From Arenimonas sp. (lineage in GTDB: Bacteria > Pseudomonadota > Gammaproteobacteria > Xanthomonadales > Xanthomonadaceae): DNA of 5,008 nt. Shown in pieces: positions 1 to 5,008 of the stretch (the stretch's first letter is position 1; every line of letters begins with the position of its first letter). Under the pieces are notes generated by a model. It was given only the letters and a program-made list of their open reading frames with translations, was not told the DNA's origin and did no database searches. Both the position numbers and the translations under genes were made by a program. Where the stretch lies: assembly GCA_003497545.1 (NCBI GenBank), contig DNNT01000165.1:6685-11692 (forward strand), written 5' to 3'.

Positions 1-1389
1 GCGCGGTGCGTCGGCTTCGGCCACCGCCACCGAGATGCTGCGCTCGGAAGCGCCCTGCGCGATCGCCCGCACGTTCACGCGGGCCCGCGCCAGGGCGCCG
101 AACAGGGCCGCCGCCACGCCCGGCCGGCCCGCCATCCCGTCGCCTACCGCGGCCAGCACCGCCACGCCCGGCACCAGCTGCACGCCCTGCACCTGGCCGG
201 CCGCGAGCTCGCGCTGGAAGGCGCGGCGCAGCGCGGCCGCCGCGGCTTCCGCTTCGGTCGCTCGCACCACGCTGCAGATCGAATGTTCCGACGACCCCTG
301 CGAGATCATCACCACCGAAATGCCTGCGGCATGCAGCGCCGAGAACACGCGCTCGGCGGTGCCGGGCACGCCGATCAGGCCGGTGCCTTCCAGGCTCACC
401 AGCGCCAGCCCCGGGCTGAGCGTGAGCCCCTTCACCGGACCGTCGCCGCGCCCTTCCGCGGTGACCAGGGTGCCCGGCAGTTCCGGCCGGAAGGTGTTTC
501 GGATGCGCACGGGCAGGGCGCGCGCGATCGCCGGCGTCAGCGTCTTCGGATGGATCACCTTCGCGCCGAAATAGGCCAGCTCGCAGGCTTCGCGATAGCT
601 CAGCCCCGGCAGCGGCACGGCTTCCGGCACCAGCCGGGGGTCGGCCGAGAGCACGCCGTCCACGTCGGTCCAGATCGTCAGTTCCGTGGCGTCGAACAGC
701 GCGGCGAAGATGGCCCCCGAGAAGTCGCTGCCATTGCGCCCGAGCACGGTCGGCCGGCCGTCGGCATCGGCGGCGACGAAGCCGGTGGCCACCACCCGCG
801 GCTGCGGATGGGCCTGGCGCCAGGCGCGCAGGCGTTCGGCGCTGCGGGGCCAGTCCACTTCGACGCCCAGCTCGCCGCGTCCCACCACCATCACGTCGCG
901 CGCGTCTAGCAAGGCCACGCTGGCCCCGCGGGCGCACAGGTGCGCCCACAGCAGCCGCGCCGACCACACTTCGCCCAGGCCCTGGATGCGTTCGGCCACC
1001 TCGCGACCGGGACTGCCCAGCACGGCCACGGCCTGCAGGCAGGCCGCCAGCGCTTCGAACTGCGCGTCGAGCCAGGCCTGGAGCGCCGCGTCCTGCGCGT
1101 CGAGCAGTCCGCGCGCCGCGGTGGCGTGGCGCAGGCGCAGCGCGTTCCAGTCGTCGCGCCAGTCTTCGCCGGCCGCCGCGCGCGCCAGCAGGCTGATCAG
1201 CGCATCGGTGACGCCCTGCATGGCCGAGACCACGCACACCTGCGCCGGTTCGCCGGCGGCCTGCAGAAGGTCGGCCACGTGGCGGATGCGGCCGGCATCG
1301 GCCATCGAACTGCCGCCGAACTTGTGTGCCCGCGGGCGCAGGGCCGCGGCGACGGGTGGGGCAAGGACCTGGGGTGACGACGCGTTCAT
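1..1389 (-). CDS. thrA: Aspartokinase part of bifunctional aspartokinase I/homoserine dehydrogenase I (ThrA), C-terminus outside window
   Basis: Aspartokinase phosphorylates L-aspartate, the first step towards threonine, methionine and lysine; in ThrA it is fused to homoserine dehydrogenase. Visible landmarks are KFGGSS (residues 23-28, nucleotide-binding loop), VLGRNGSDFS (215-224), IWTDVDGV (239-246) and FGAKVIHP (274-281). Two regulatory ACT repeats follow, containing SQGSSEHSI (363-371) and AQGASERSIS (444-453). These match E. coli ThrA closely in order and spacing. The frame runs off the window at codon 463, just where the homoserine dehydrogenase part would begin, so the fusion is inferred and a monofunctional aspartokinase is not excluded. 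The Thr-rich leader peptide upstream supports ThrA over the lysine-specific LysC. The ATG at 1389 is chosen because GGAGG lies 4 nt upstream and no other start precedes the KFGG motif. The first 20 residues are a poorly conserved-looking extension. Expression is probably controlled by the upstream attenuator, and activity by threonine through the ACT domains. Confidence 0.9.
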   Translation of the reverse strand, partial: MNASSPQVLAPPVAAALRPRAHKFGGSSMADAGRIRHVADLLQAAGEPAQVCVVSAMQGVTDALISLLARAAAGEDWRDDWNALRLRHATAARGLLDAQDAALQAWLDAQFEALAACLQAVAVLGSPGREVAERIQGLGEVWSARLLWAHLCARGASVALLDARDVMVVGRGELGVEVDWPRSAERLRAWRQAHPQPRVVATGFVAADADGRPTVLGRNGSDFSGAIFAALFDATELTIWTDVDGVLSADPRLVPEAVPLPGLSYREACELAYFGAKVIHPKTLTPAIARALPVRIRNTFRPELPGTLVTAEGRGDGPVKGLTLSPGLALVSLEGTGLIGVPGTAERVFSALHAAGISVVMISQGSSEHSICSVVRATEAEAAAAALRRAFQRELAAGQVQGVQLVPGVAVLAAVGDGMAGRPGVAAALFGALARARVNVRAIAQGASERSISVAVAEADAPR

Positions 1390-1392
1390 GCA

Positions 1393-1409
1393 GCCTCCGT
1401 GGGGAGGCC
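1393..1409 (-). promoter_or_regulatory. Hairpin sequestering the thrA Shine-Dalgarno (segments D and E)
   Basis: On the minus strand GCCTCC (1408-1403), loop CCAC (1402-1399) and GGAGGC (1398-1393) form a perfect 6-bp, almost all-GC stem. An adjoining G-U pair (1409/1392) can extend it. The 3' arm contains GGAGG (1398-1394), the ribosome-binding site of thrA, 4 nt before its ATG at 1389. The downstream bases are ctgcATG, with no U-tract, so this is not an intrinsic terminator. The placement means folding would block translation initiation of thrA. The sequence shows the complementarity; a role as the off-state of an attenuator is inferred. Confidence 0.7.
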
Positions 1410-1438
1410 TCGCCGATCGTCAGGGGGGAAGACACCGC

Positions 1439-1466
1439 GGCCCGCCCTCTGTCGAGGTGCGGGGCC
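1439..1466 (-). promoter_or_regulatory. Central attenuator hairpin (segments B:C) between leader stop and thrA
   Basis: Minus-strand stem: GGCCC (1466-1462) pairs with GGGCC (1443-1439), GC (1460-1459) with GC (1445-1444), and CCTC (1457-1454) with GAGG (1449-1446) around a GACA loop (1453-1450). Only single bases at 1461 and 1458 bulge out, giving 11 Watson-Crick pairs. It starts 14 nt after the leader-peptide stop. Its left arm can instead pair with the distal leader ORF (1505-1493), and its right arm with 1409-1401, the left arm of the Shine-Dalgarno hairpin. It therefore works as a switch element. No U-run follows, so it is not a terminator. Confidence 0.65.
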
Positions 1467-1480
1467 TTGGTTGGATGGAT

Positions 1481-1555
1481 TTATCCAGGCAGGACCGACC
1501 GCACCACCGCGAGGGTAGTGGTGGTCGTAGTGGTGGTGGTGAAGCGCCGGGACAT
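1481..1555 (-). CDS. thrL: Threonine operon leader peptide (24 aa, nine consecutive Thr)
   Basis: A short ORF reads MSRRF, then nine Thr, then LAVVRSVLPG and TAA. It is co-oriented with thrA and its stop lies 91 nt before the thrA start. The Thr codons are six ACC, two ACT and one ACG, uninterrupted from 1540 to 1514. A peptide rich in the end-product amino acid, placed just before the biosynthetic gene, is the hallmark of ribosome-mediated attenuation; E. coli thrL (MKRIST...) plays this role and also uses Ile codons. Here there is no Ile, suggesting that threonyl-tRNA alone is sensed. No clear Shine-Dalgarno precedes the ATG. The predicted promoter would place the transcript start at or within a few bases of the ATG, so translation may be leaderless. 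It is the control-region ORF and probably has no function as a peptide. The same frame is open further upstream, but that part lies ahead of the promoter and across the tRNA. Confidence 0.88.
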   Translation of the reverse strand: MSRRFTTTTTTTTTLAVVRSVLPG

Positions 1556-1561
1556 GGCCCG

Positions 1562-1591
1562 ACTGTGCTGGGGCGCCGCGGCGGCTGTCAA
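1562..1591 (-). promoter_or_regulatory. Sigma-70-type promoter of the thr leader/thrA transcript
   Basis: A perfect TTGACA -35 hexamer lies at 1591-1586 on the minus strand. At 18-bp spacing the -10 candidate is CACAGT (1567-1562, matching TATAAT at positions 2, 4 and 6). At 17 bp it is GCACAG (one match), so the -10 is weak. The expected start point falls near 1555-1557, at or just before the leader ATG. The T-rich tail of the tRNA terminator sits immediately upstream of the -35. Confidence 0.6.
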
Positions 1592-1598
1592 GCGCGGG

Positions 1599-1633
1599 AA
1601 AAAGAAAGGGCCAGGCTTGCGGCCTGGCCCTTT
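1599..1633 (-). terminator. Intrinsic terminator downstream of tRNA-Ala
   Basis: On the minus strand GGGCCAGGC (1630-1622), loop CGCAA (1621-1617) and GCCTGGCCC (1616-1608) form a perfect 9-bp GC-rich stem. AAA/TTT on either side extends it to 12 bp. The tract TTTCTTTTT (1607-1599) follows. It begins 9 nt after the tRNA 3' end and ends 7 nt before the thr -35 box. It therefore ends the tRNA (and any rnd read-through) transcript and isolates the thr leader. Confidence 0.92.
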
Positions 1634-1641
1634 CGGAATCG

Positions 1642-1717
<76 letters not shown>

Positions 1718-1732
1718 ACGGAAGGTCCGGAA

Positions 1733-1761
1733 ATTATAGAGGCATGTTCCGGCGATGGCTA
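1733..1761 (-). promoter_or_regulatory. Promoter of tRNA-Ala
   Basis: A perfect TATAAT lies at 1738-1733 on the minus strand, with TAGCCA (4 of 6 to TTGACA) 17 bp upstream at 1761-1756. The first tRNA base (1717) is 15 nt past the -10, giving a short 5' leader to be removed by RNase P. The -35 overlaps the rnd stop codon. The GC-rich stretch between -10 and the tRNA (around 1718-1732) could act as a stringent discriminator, though that is speculative. Confidence 0.75.
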
Positions 1762-2847
1762 GCCGCCGGACAAAATCGGCGCCAGGCGCGGTTCCAGCAG
1801 CTCGCGGCGCCAGCCTTCCAGGGCCTCGGGCCAACCCCGGCCCTCGAGCAGGGCCTCGAGGTGGCGGCGAGCGCAGAGCAGGCCCTCGGGCAGGCCCTGG
1901 GCCTCGGCCACGGCGGCCACGGCCTGCTGGAGGGCCTTGATGCGCTGCTTGTCCAGGCTGTCGCCGCTGACCAGCGGGATGGCGCGGTCGGCCTCGGTGA
2001 CCGGCGCCGACAGCGTTTCCCAAAGCTCGCCGCGCGACTTGCGCGGGGCCTTGGGGTGGCGATCGAGCACGGCGCCGAATTCGCGGAAATCCGACGGCGG
2101 TCGGCGCGCCAGCGCCACGGCCAGCTCGTTGTCGAGGATCCAGCTCCTGGGCTTGTCGGCGCGGCGCGCTTCGACCTCGCGCCAGCGCAGCATCCGGCAC
2201 AGGCGCACCTGGCCGTCGGCGTCGAGCGTCTGCGCGCTGCGCACGCCCAGGTGCGGGTAGGGGTCGTCGCCTTCCTGGGCGGCGTTGCGCAGGGCGCGTT
2301 CGGCGTCGGCGCGCAGCCAGGCGTGGCGGCCGCGTTCAGCGAGCTCCCGGTCGAGGAAGGCATGGACGGCGTGCAGGTGGCGCACGTCGTCGGCGGCGTA
2401 TTCGCACTGGGACTCGCTGAGCGGGCGGCGCAGCCAGTCCGAGCGAGTTTCGCCCTTGGCCAGCTGTACGCCGGTGACCTGTTCCACCAGCTTCTGGTAA
2501 CCGAGGCCGGCACCGAGCCCGCACATCGCCGCGGCCACCTGGGTGTCGAACAGCGGCGCCGGCAGGGCCTGGCAGCCGCGCTGCAGGGCCTGCAGGTCCT
2601 CGCTGGCGCTGTGCATCAGCTTGGTCACGGCCGGGTCCTGCAGCAGCGGGCGCAGGGCTTCGGGCATGCCGGGTACCAGCGGGTCGACCAGGATGATTTC
2701 GCCGGGGATGGCCAGCTGCACCAGGGCGAGCTGCGGGTAGTAGGTGCGTTCGCGGATGAATTCGGTGTCCAGCGCCACCAGGGGCTGGCCGGCCCAGCGG
2801 GCCAGGGTTTCGGACAGGGCTTGCGGGGAGGAGATCCAGTGGTGCAC
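1759..2847 (-). CDS. rnd: Ribonuclease D (3'-5' exoribonuclease, tRNA maturation)
   Basis: RNase D trims 3' extensions of tRNA precursors and other stable RNAs in the cytoplasm. From the GTG at 2847 the product is 362 aa, close to E. coli RNase D (375 aa). The DEDD exonuclease motifs are all present: Exo I LDTEF with D27 and E29, Exo II HSASEDL with D84, and Exo III YAADDVRHL with Y150 and D154, the DEDDy type. A C-terminal HRDC domain follows from about residue 209, including DKPRSWILDNELAVALA (232-247). The GTG start is chosen because HHWISSPQALSE begins the usual N-terminus (family members start near a W-I dipeptide). The frame stays open upstream to 3039, but that stretch crosses the divergent gene and does not look like the family. 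No strong ribosome-binding site precedes it, so the start is moderately certain. It lies just upstream of tRNA-Ala, a fitting but probably coincidental neighbour. Confidence 0.93.
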   Translation of the reverse strand: MHHWISSPQALSETLARWAGQPLVALDTEFIRERTYYPQLALVQLAIPGEIILVDPLVPGMPEALRPLLQDPAVTKLMHSASEDLQALQRGCQALPAPLFDTQVAAAMCGLGAGLGYQKLVEQVTGVQLAKGETRSDWLRRPLSESQCEYAADDVRHLHAVHAFLDRELAERGRHAWLRADAERALRNAAQEGDDPYPHLGVRSAQTLDADGQVRLCRMLRWREVEARRADKPRSWILDNELAVALARRPPSDFREFGAVLDRHPKAPRKSRGELWETLSAPVTEADRAIPLVSGDSLDKQRIKALQQAVAAVAEAQGLPEGLLCARRHLEALLEGRGWPEALEGWRRELLEPRLAPILSGG

Positions 2848-2861
2848 GGGGTTCGCTGCGG

Positions 2862-2891
2862 TTGCCAGGAGCCGGCACCTTAGCCTAAGTT
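2862..2891 (+). promoter_or_regulatory. Candidate promoter for the lipoprotein gene in the divergent spacer
   Basis: TTGCCA (2862-2867, 5 of 6 to the -35 consensus) is followed after 18 bp by TAAGTT (2886-2891, 3 of 6 to TATAAT). This would give a 5' leader of about 40 nt before the ATG at 2940. No convincing rnd promoter was found in the 92-bp spacer (2848-2939). Weak assignment. Confidence 0.3.
2879..2889. repeat. Short inverted repeat CTTAG-C-CTAAG between divergent genes
   Basis: Two 5-bp arms (2879-2883 and 2885-2889) around a single C give a near-perfect 11-bp dyad in the only AT-rich patch of the spacer between rnd and the lipoprotein gene. The position would suit an operator overlapping the candidate plus-strand -10. 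At this length it may be chance. Confidence 0.3.
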
Positions 2892-2939
2892 CGGCTCGCC
2901 AGACCGTTCCGACGCCAGGGGCGCCGCCGTTCCACGACG

Positions 2940-4844
2940 ATGACCACGCTTGAGCGAATCCTCCCGGTCGGGCTGCTGGCCGCCCTGCTGCTGGGCGGCT
3001 GCGGCGCTTCCCAAGATCCCGATGCCGCCGCGCCGGCAAGCGCGCCCGCGCCCGTGGACCCGGCCGAGCTCGAGGCTGAAGTCGTGCTCGCCCCCGCGGC
3101 CGAAGAAGCCGAGGTGCCGGCCTGGATGCCGGACATCAGCCCGGTTCCGGCGAACCGTTTCCGCCAGGCGCTCAAGGCCGCGGCAGAGGACGAGGCCAAT
3201 GGCCGCCTGCTGGCCGAACCGCCGCCCGTCGCCGCCGAAACCCTCCCGTCCGAAACCGCGGGGGAGCGGGAAGCCCCTGCCCCGGGGGCGCTCGAGCGCT
3301 ACCTCGGCGTGCTCGCCACCGACGCCACCGAGGCCACCGCGCTGGCGGGCGTGGAACGCATCCTCACCCAGCTGCAGCAGCGCGGCCGCGCCGCCCTGGC
3401 CGAAGCCCGGTTCGTGGACGCCGAGCGCTACGAACGCGTCTGCGCCCGCGCCCAGCCGCAACATCCGGGCCTGGCGGCTTACCGCGAGGCGATCGCCGCG
3501 GCCCGCCGCGCCCAGGAAAGCGTGCGCCTCGCGGAAGCGCGCGCCGCCGCGAACCGCATCTTCAAGCCCGAGGGCGGCGGCGCCGTCGTCGCCTACCGCG
3601 AGGCGCTGGCCGCCTTCCCCGACTTCGCGCCGGCCCGCGACGGCCTGGCCCGGCTGCAGGCCGCGCACCTCAACCGCGCGCTGCAGGCGGCGCAGGAGGG
3701 CGATTACGCCGGCTCCGAACGCCTGCAGGCCGAGGCCGGCCGCATCGTGCCCGACTCGACCGCGCTGCAGGACATGGCCGCGCGTATCGTCGAACTGCGC
3801 CAGGCGCGCACCGAACAGCTGCTGGCCCAGGGCCACGCCGCGGTGGACGCGCTCGACCTCGAGCTGGCCGCGCGCCGCCTCGCCGAAGCCGAGCAGGTGT
3901 CGCTGCAGGCCCAGGGCCTGGACGCGCTGGGTGAACGCATCGTCATGGCACGCCACTACGGCCGCTTCCGCCCCGGCCAGGTGTTCCGCGAGCCATTGGC
4001 CATCGGCGGCGAGGCGCCGGAGATGGTGGTGCTGGCACATGGCCGCTTCGAGATGGGCTCGCCGGAAGAAGAATCCGGCCGCCTCGACAACGAAGGCCCG
4101 CGGCACGAGGTGGACTTCGCGCGCGGCTTCGCCATCGCCCGCAACGAAACCACCGTGGCCGAGTTCCGCGCCTTCGTCGAGGCCACCGGCCACCGTAGCG
4201 TCGCCACCCGGCGCGGCCGCTCCACCGTGTACGACGAAAAGGGCGGCGTGATGGGCGAACACGGCCGCGTGGACTGGCGCCGCGATTACGCCGGCAGCCC
4301 CGCGCAGCCCGAGCTGCCGGTGGTGCACGTGGCCTTCGAGGACGCCGAGGCCTATGCGGCCTGGCTGTCGGCGCAGACCGGCCAGCGTTACCGCCTGCCC
4401 AGCGAGGCCGAGTTCGAATACGCGCTGCGTGCGGGCCGCGCCGAGGCTTATCCCTGGGGCGAGGGCGTGCCGCCACGCGTGGTCGGCAACCTCACCGGCG
4501 ACGGCGACGAGTCGCGGCTCAAGCGCAAGTGGGCCAATGCCATTCCCGATTACGCCGACGGCCACTGGGGCCCGGCACCGGTGCGCAGCTACCCGGCCGA
4601 GGCCTTCGGCACCTTCGACCTGGTCGGCAACGTCTCGGAGTGGGTGCTCGATTGCTGGCACGACGGCTACCGCCGCGCGCCGCGCGACGGCAGCGCTTGG
4701 GTCAACCCCGGCTGCGAAGAGCGGGTGCTGCGCGGCGCCTCCTGGGCCAGTTCGCTGGAGCGCGCGCGTTCGGCCTACCGGCAGTCGGCGCCGGCCCAGA
4801 CGACCAATGCGCGCGTGGGTTTCCGCGTGGTGCGCGAGCTCTGA
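2940..4844 (+). CDS. Predicted lipoprotein with helical repeat region and C-terminal FGE/SUMF1-like domain (non-catalytic)
   Basis: The 634-aa product begins with a lipoprotein signal peptide: a charged start, a hydrophobic core (8-18) and the lipobox LGGC with Cys21. The residue after Cys is Gly, not Asp, so the outer membrane is the likely site. A Pro/Ala/Glu-rich linker (about 24-100) precedes an Ala-rich helical region (about 115-335) resembling degenerate TPR repeats, for example VVAYREALAAFPDFAPARDGLARLQ. The C-terminal part (361-634) has the formylglycine-generating-enzyme fold: MVVLAHGRFEMGS (362-374), NETTVAEF, AYPWGE (503-508), DLVGNVSEWVLDCW (560-573) and a final GFRVV. The active-site cysteine pair expected after the RGxS(W/F) motif is absent; RGASW (598-602) is followed by ASSLERARSAYR. 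The domain is therefore more likely a binding or structural module than a sulfatase activator. C572 and C592 may form a disulfide. The function is unknown. The start is supported by the signal peptide, but no clear Shine-Dalgarno is seen. Confidence 0.85.
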   Translation: MTTLERILPVGLLAALLLGGCGASQDPDAAAPASAPAPVDPAELEAEVVLAPAAEEAEVPAWMPDISPVPANRFRQALKAAAEDEANGRLLAEPPPVAAETLPSETAGEREAPAPGALERYLGVLATDATEATALAGVERILTQLQQRGRAALAEARFVDAERYERVCARAQPQHPGLAAYREAIAAARRAQESVRLAEARAAANRIFKPEGGGAVVAYREALAAFPDFAPARDGLARLQAAHLNRALQAAQEGDYAGSERLQAEAGRIVPDSTALQDMAARIVELRQARTEQLLAQGHAAVDALDLELAARRLAEAEQVSLQAQGLDALGERIVMARHYGRFRPGQVFREPLAIGGEAPEMVVLAHGRFEMGSPEEESGRLDNEGPRHEVDFARGFAIARNETTVAEFRAFVEATGHRSVATRRGRSTVYDEKGGVMGEHGRVDWRRDYAGSPAQPELPVVHVAFEDAEAYAAWLSAQTGQRYRLPSEAEFEYALRAGRAEAYPWGEGVPPRVVGNLTGDGDESRLKRKWANAIPDYADGHWGPAPVRSYPAEAFGTFDLVGNVSEWVLDCWHDGYRRAPRDGSAWVNPGCEERVLRGASWASSLERARSAYRQSAPAQTTNARVGFRVVREL

Positions 4845-4850
4845 GCGGCC

Positions 4851-5008
4851 TCAGAAACTGATGAACAGGCCGCCGTTCACCGGCAGGTTCACGCCGGTGA
4901 GGTAACCGGCGTCGTCGCCGCACAGGAACACCACCGCCCGCGCCACGTCGGCCGGTTCGCCGATGCGGCCCGCCGGCACCATGGCCAGCACCTGTTCGCG
5001 CACGGCCT
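4851..5008 (-). CDS. C-terminal end of a short-chain dehydrogenase/reductase, probably acetoacetyl-CoA reductase (PhaB/FabG type)
   Basis: The last 52 codons before TGA (4853-4851) are in view; the start is beyond the right edge. The sequence [20 protein letters not shown], then [21 protein letters not shown], is the characteristic SDR C-terminus: the P-x-x-R-x-G-x-P-x-x-(V/I)A segment and the TG-x-(N/D)-(L/I)-x-VNGG substrate/cofactor lid end. NAD(P)H-dependent reduction of a 3-oxoacyl-CoA or ACP is likely. The GGLFISF tail favours acetoacetyl-CoA reductases of polyhydroxybutyrate metabolism over FabG, but the catalytic Ser-Tyr-Lys and the Rossmann motif lie outside, so the substrate cannot be settled. 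The gene converges on the lipoprotein gene with 6 bp between stop codons. Confidence 0.85.
   Translation of the reverse strand, partial: AVREQVLAMVPAGRIGEPADVARAVVFLCGDDAGYLTGVNLPVNGGLFISF
4877..4900. repeat. 8-bp perfect inverted repeat past the convergent stops
   Basis: TCACCGGC (4877-4884), an 8-nt loop and GCCGGTGA (4893-4900) lie inside the SDR coding end, 33-56 bp after the lipoprotein stop. No T-tract follows on either strand. It might stabilise or stop the lipoprotein transcript, but the bases also encode the conserved TGVNLPVN segment. It could therefore be a by-product of coding. Confidence 0.35.

Larger units (their letters stand above)
1393..1505 (-). promoter_or_regulatory. Threonine attenuator with alternative pairings A:B/C:D versus B:C/D:E
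   Basis: Besides the two local hairpins, two competing long-range pairings are visible on the minus strand. A:B pairs GGTGCGG (1505-1499) perfectly with CCGCACC (1462-1456) and, after a 2-nt bulge, GGTC (1496-1493) with GGCC (1466-1463), counting one G-U. C:D pairs GGGCGGGCC (1447-1439) with GGCCTCCCC (1409-1401), 8 of 9 positions with one G-U and one C-C mismatch. A lies just after the Thr codons, so a ribosome stalled at the early Thr codons leaves it free. A ribosome at the stop (1483-1481) would cover much of it. Threonine starvation would then give A:B plus C:D (thrA site open). Sufficiency would give B:C plus D:E (site closed). The logic is inferred from complementarity read by eye. Confidence 0.62.

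Noticed and set aside
1439..1466. Central leader hairpin as an intrinsic terminator
   Set aside because: It is strong and GC-rich but followed by GCGGTGTC and a C-run on the minus strand, with no U-tract.
1744..2883. 379-codon plus-strand frame opposite rnd
   Set aside because: It is antisense to RNase D, which carries all the DEDD motifs. The plus frame has no recognisable domain and reflects codon bias.
2848..3039. Longer N-terminus for RNase D, starting at 3039
   Set aside because: The added 64 residues are Arg/Ala/Gly-rich, unlike the family, and overlap the signal-peptide region of the divergent gene.
2880..4661. 593-codon open frame on the minus strand opposite the lipoprotein gene
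   Set aside because: It is a mirror frame of a GC-rich gene. Its product is Gly/Ala/Arg/His-rich without recognisable motifs, while the plus strand shows a lipobox and clear FGE-family motifs.

Overview
The window is GC-rich, densely coding DNA from a gammaproteobacterium. The aspartokinase resembles E. coli ThrA. Combined with the base composition, the RNase D next to a tRNA, and the lipoprotein carrying a sulfatase-modifying-factor fold, it suggests the Xanthomonadales (Lysobacter/Xanthomonas relatives). That placement is inference; no rRNA or other marker is present.

Layout: 1-1389 (minus) is the N-terminal 463 codons of thrA, cut by the window edge. The 200 bp upstream of it (1390-1591, minus) holds a compact threonine attenuation system. 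It has a TTGACA promoter, a 24-codon leader ORF with nine consecutive Thr codons, and a set of mutually exclusive RNA pairings. The last of these hides the GGAGG ribosome-binding site of thrA. Next upstream come an intrinsic terminator (1599-1633), a tRNA-Ala(CGC) gene (1642-1717) and its promoter (1733-1761). All of these are on the minus strand. RNase D (rnd, 1759-2847, minus) follows. A 92-bp divergent spacer separates it from a 634-aa predicted lipoprotein (2940-4844, plus) that ends in an FGE/SUMF1-like domain without the catalytic cysteines. The right edge (4851-5008, minus) is the C-terminal end of a short-chain dehydrogenase, convergent with the lipoprotein gene and only 6 bp away.

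The most notable element is the thr leader. Segments A (1505-1493), B (1466-1454), C (1449-1439), D (1409-1401) and E (1398-1393, the thrA Shine-Dalgarno) can pair A:B, B:C, C:D or D:E. A ribosome stalled at Thr codons would favour A:B plus C:D and leave the thrA start open. A ribosome that reaches the leader stop would cover A, so B:C plus D:E form and translation is shut off. There is no U-tract after the last hairpin, so control looks translational rather than by transcription termination as in the E. coli thr operon. These pairings were read by eye and not energy-evaluated.

The other genes (RNase D and tRNA-Ala, lipoprotein, SDR) are separate units with no visible link to threonine synthesis, except that rnd, tRNA and thr are co-oriented.
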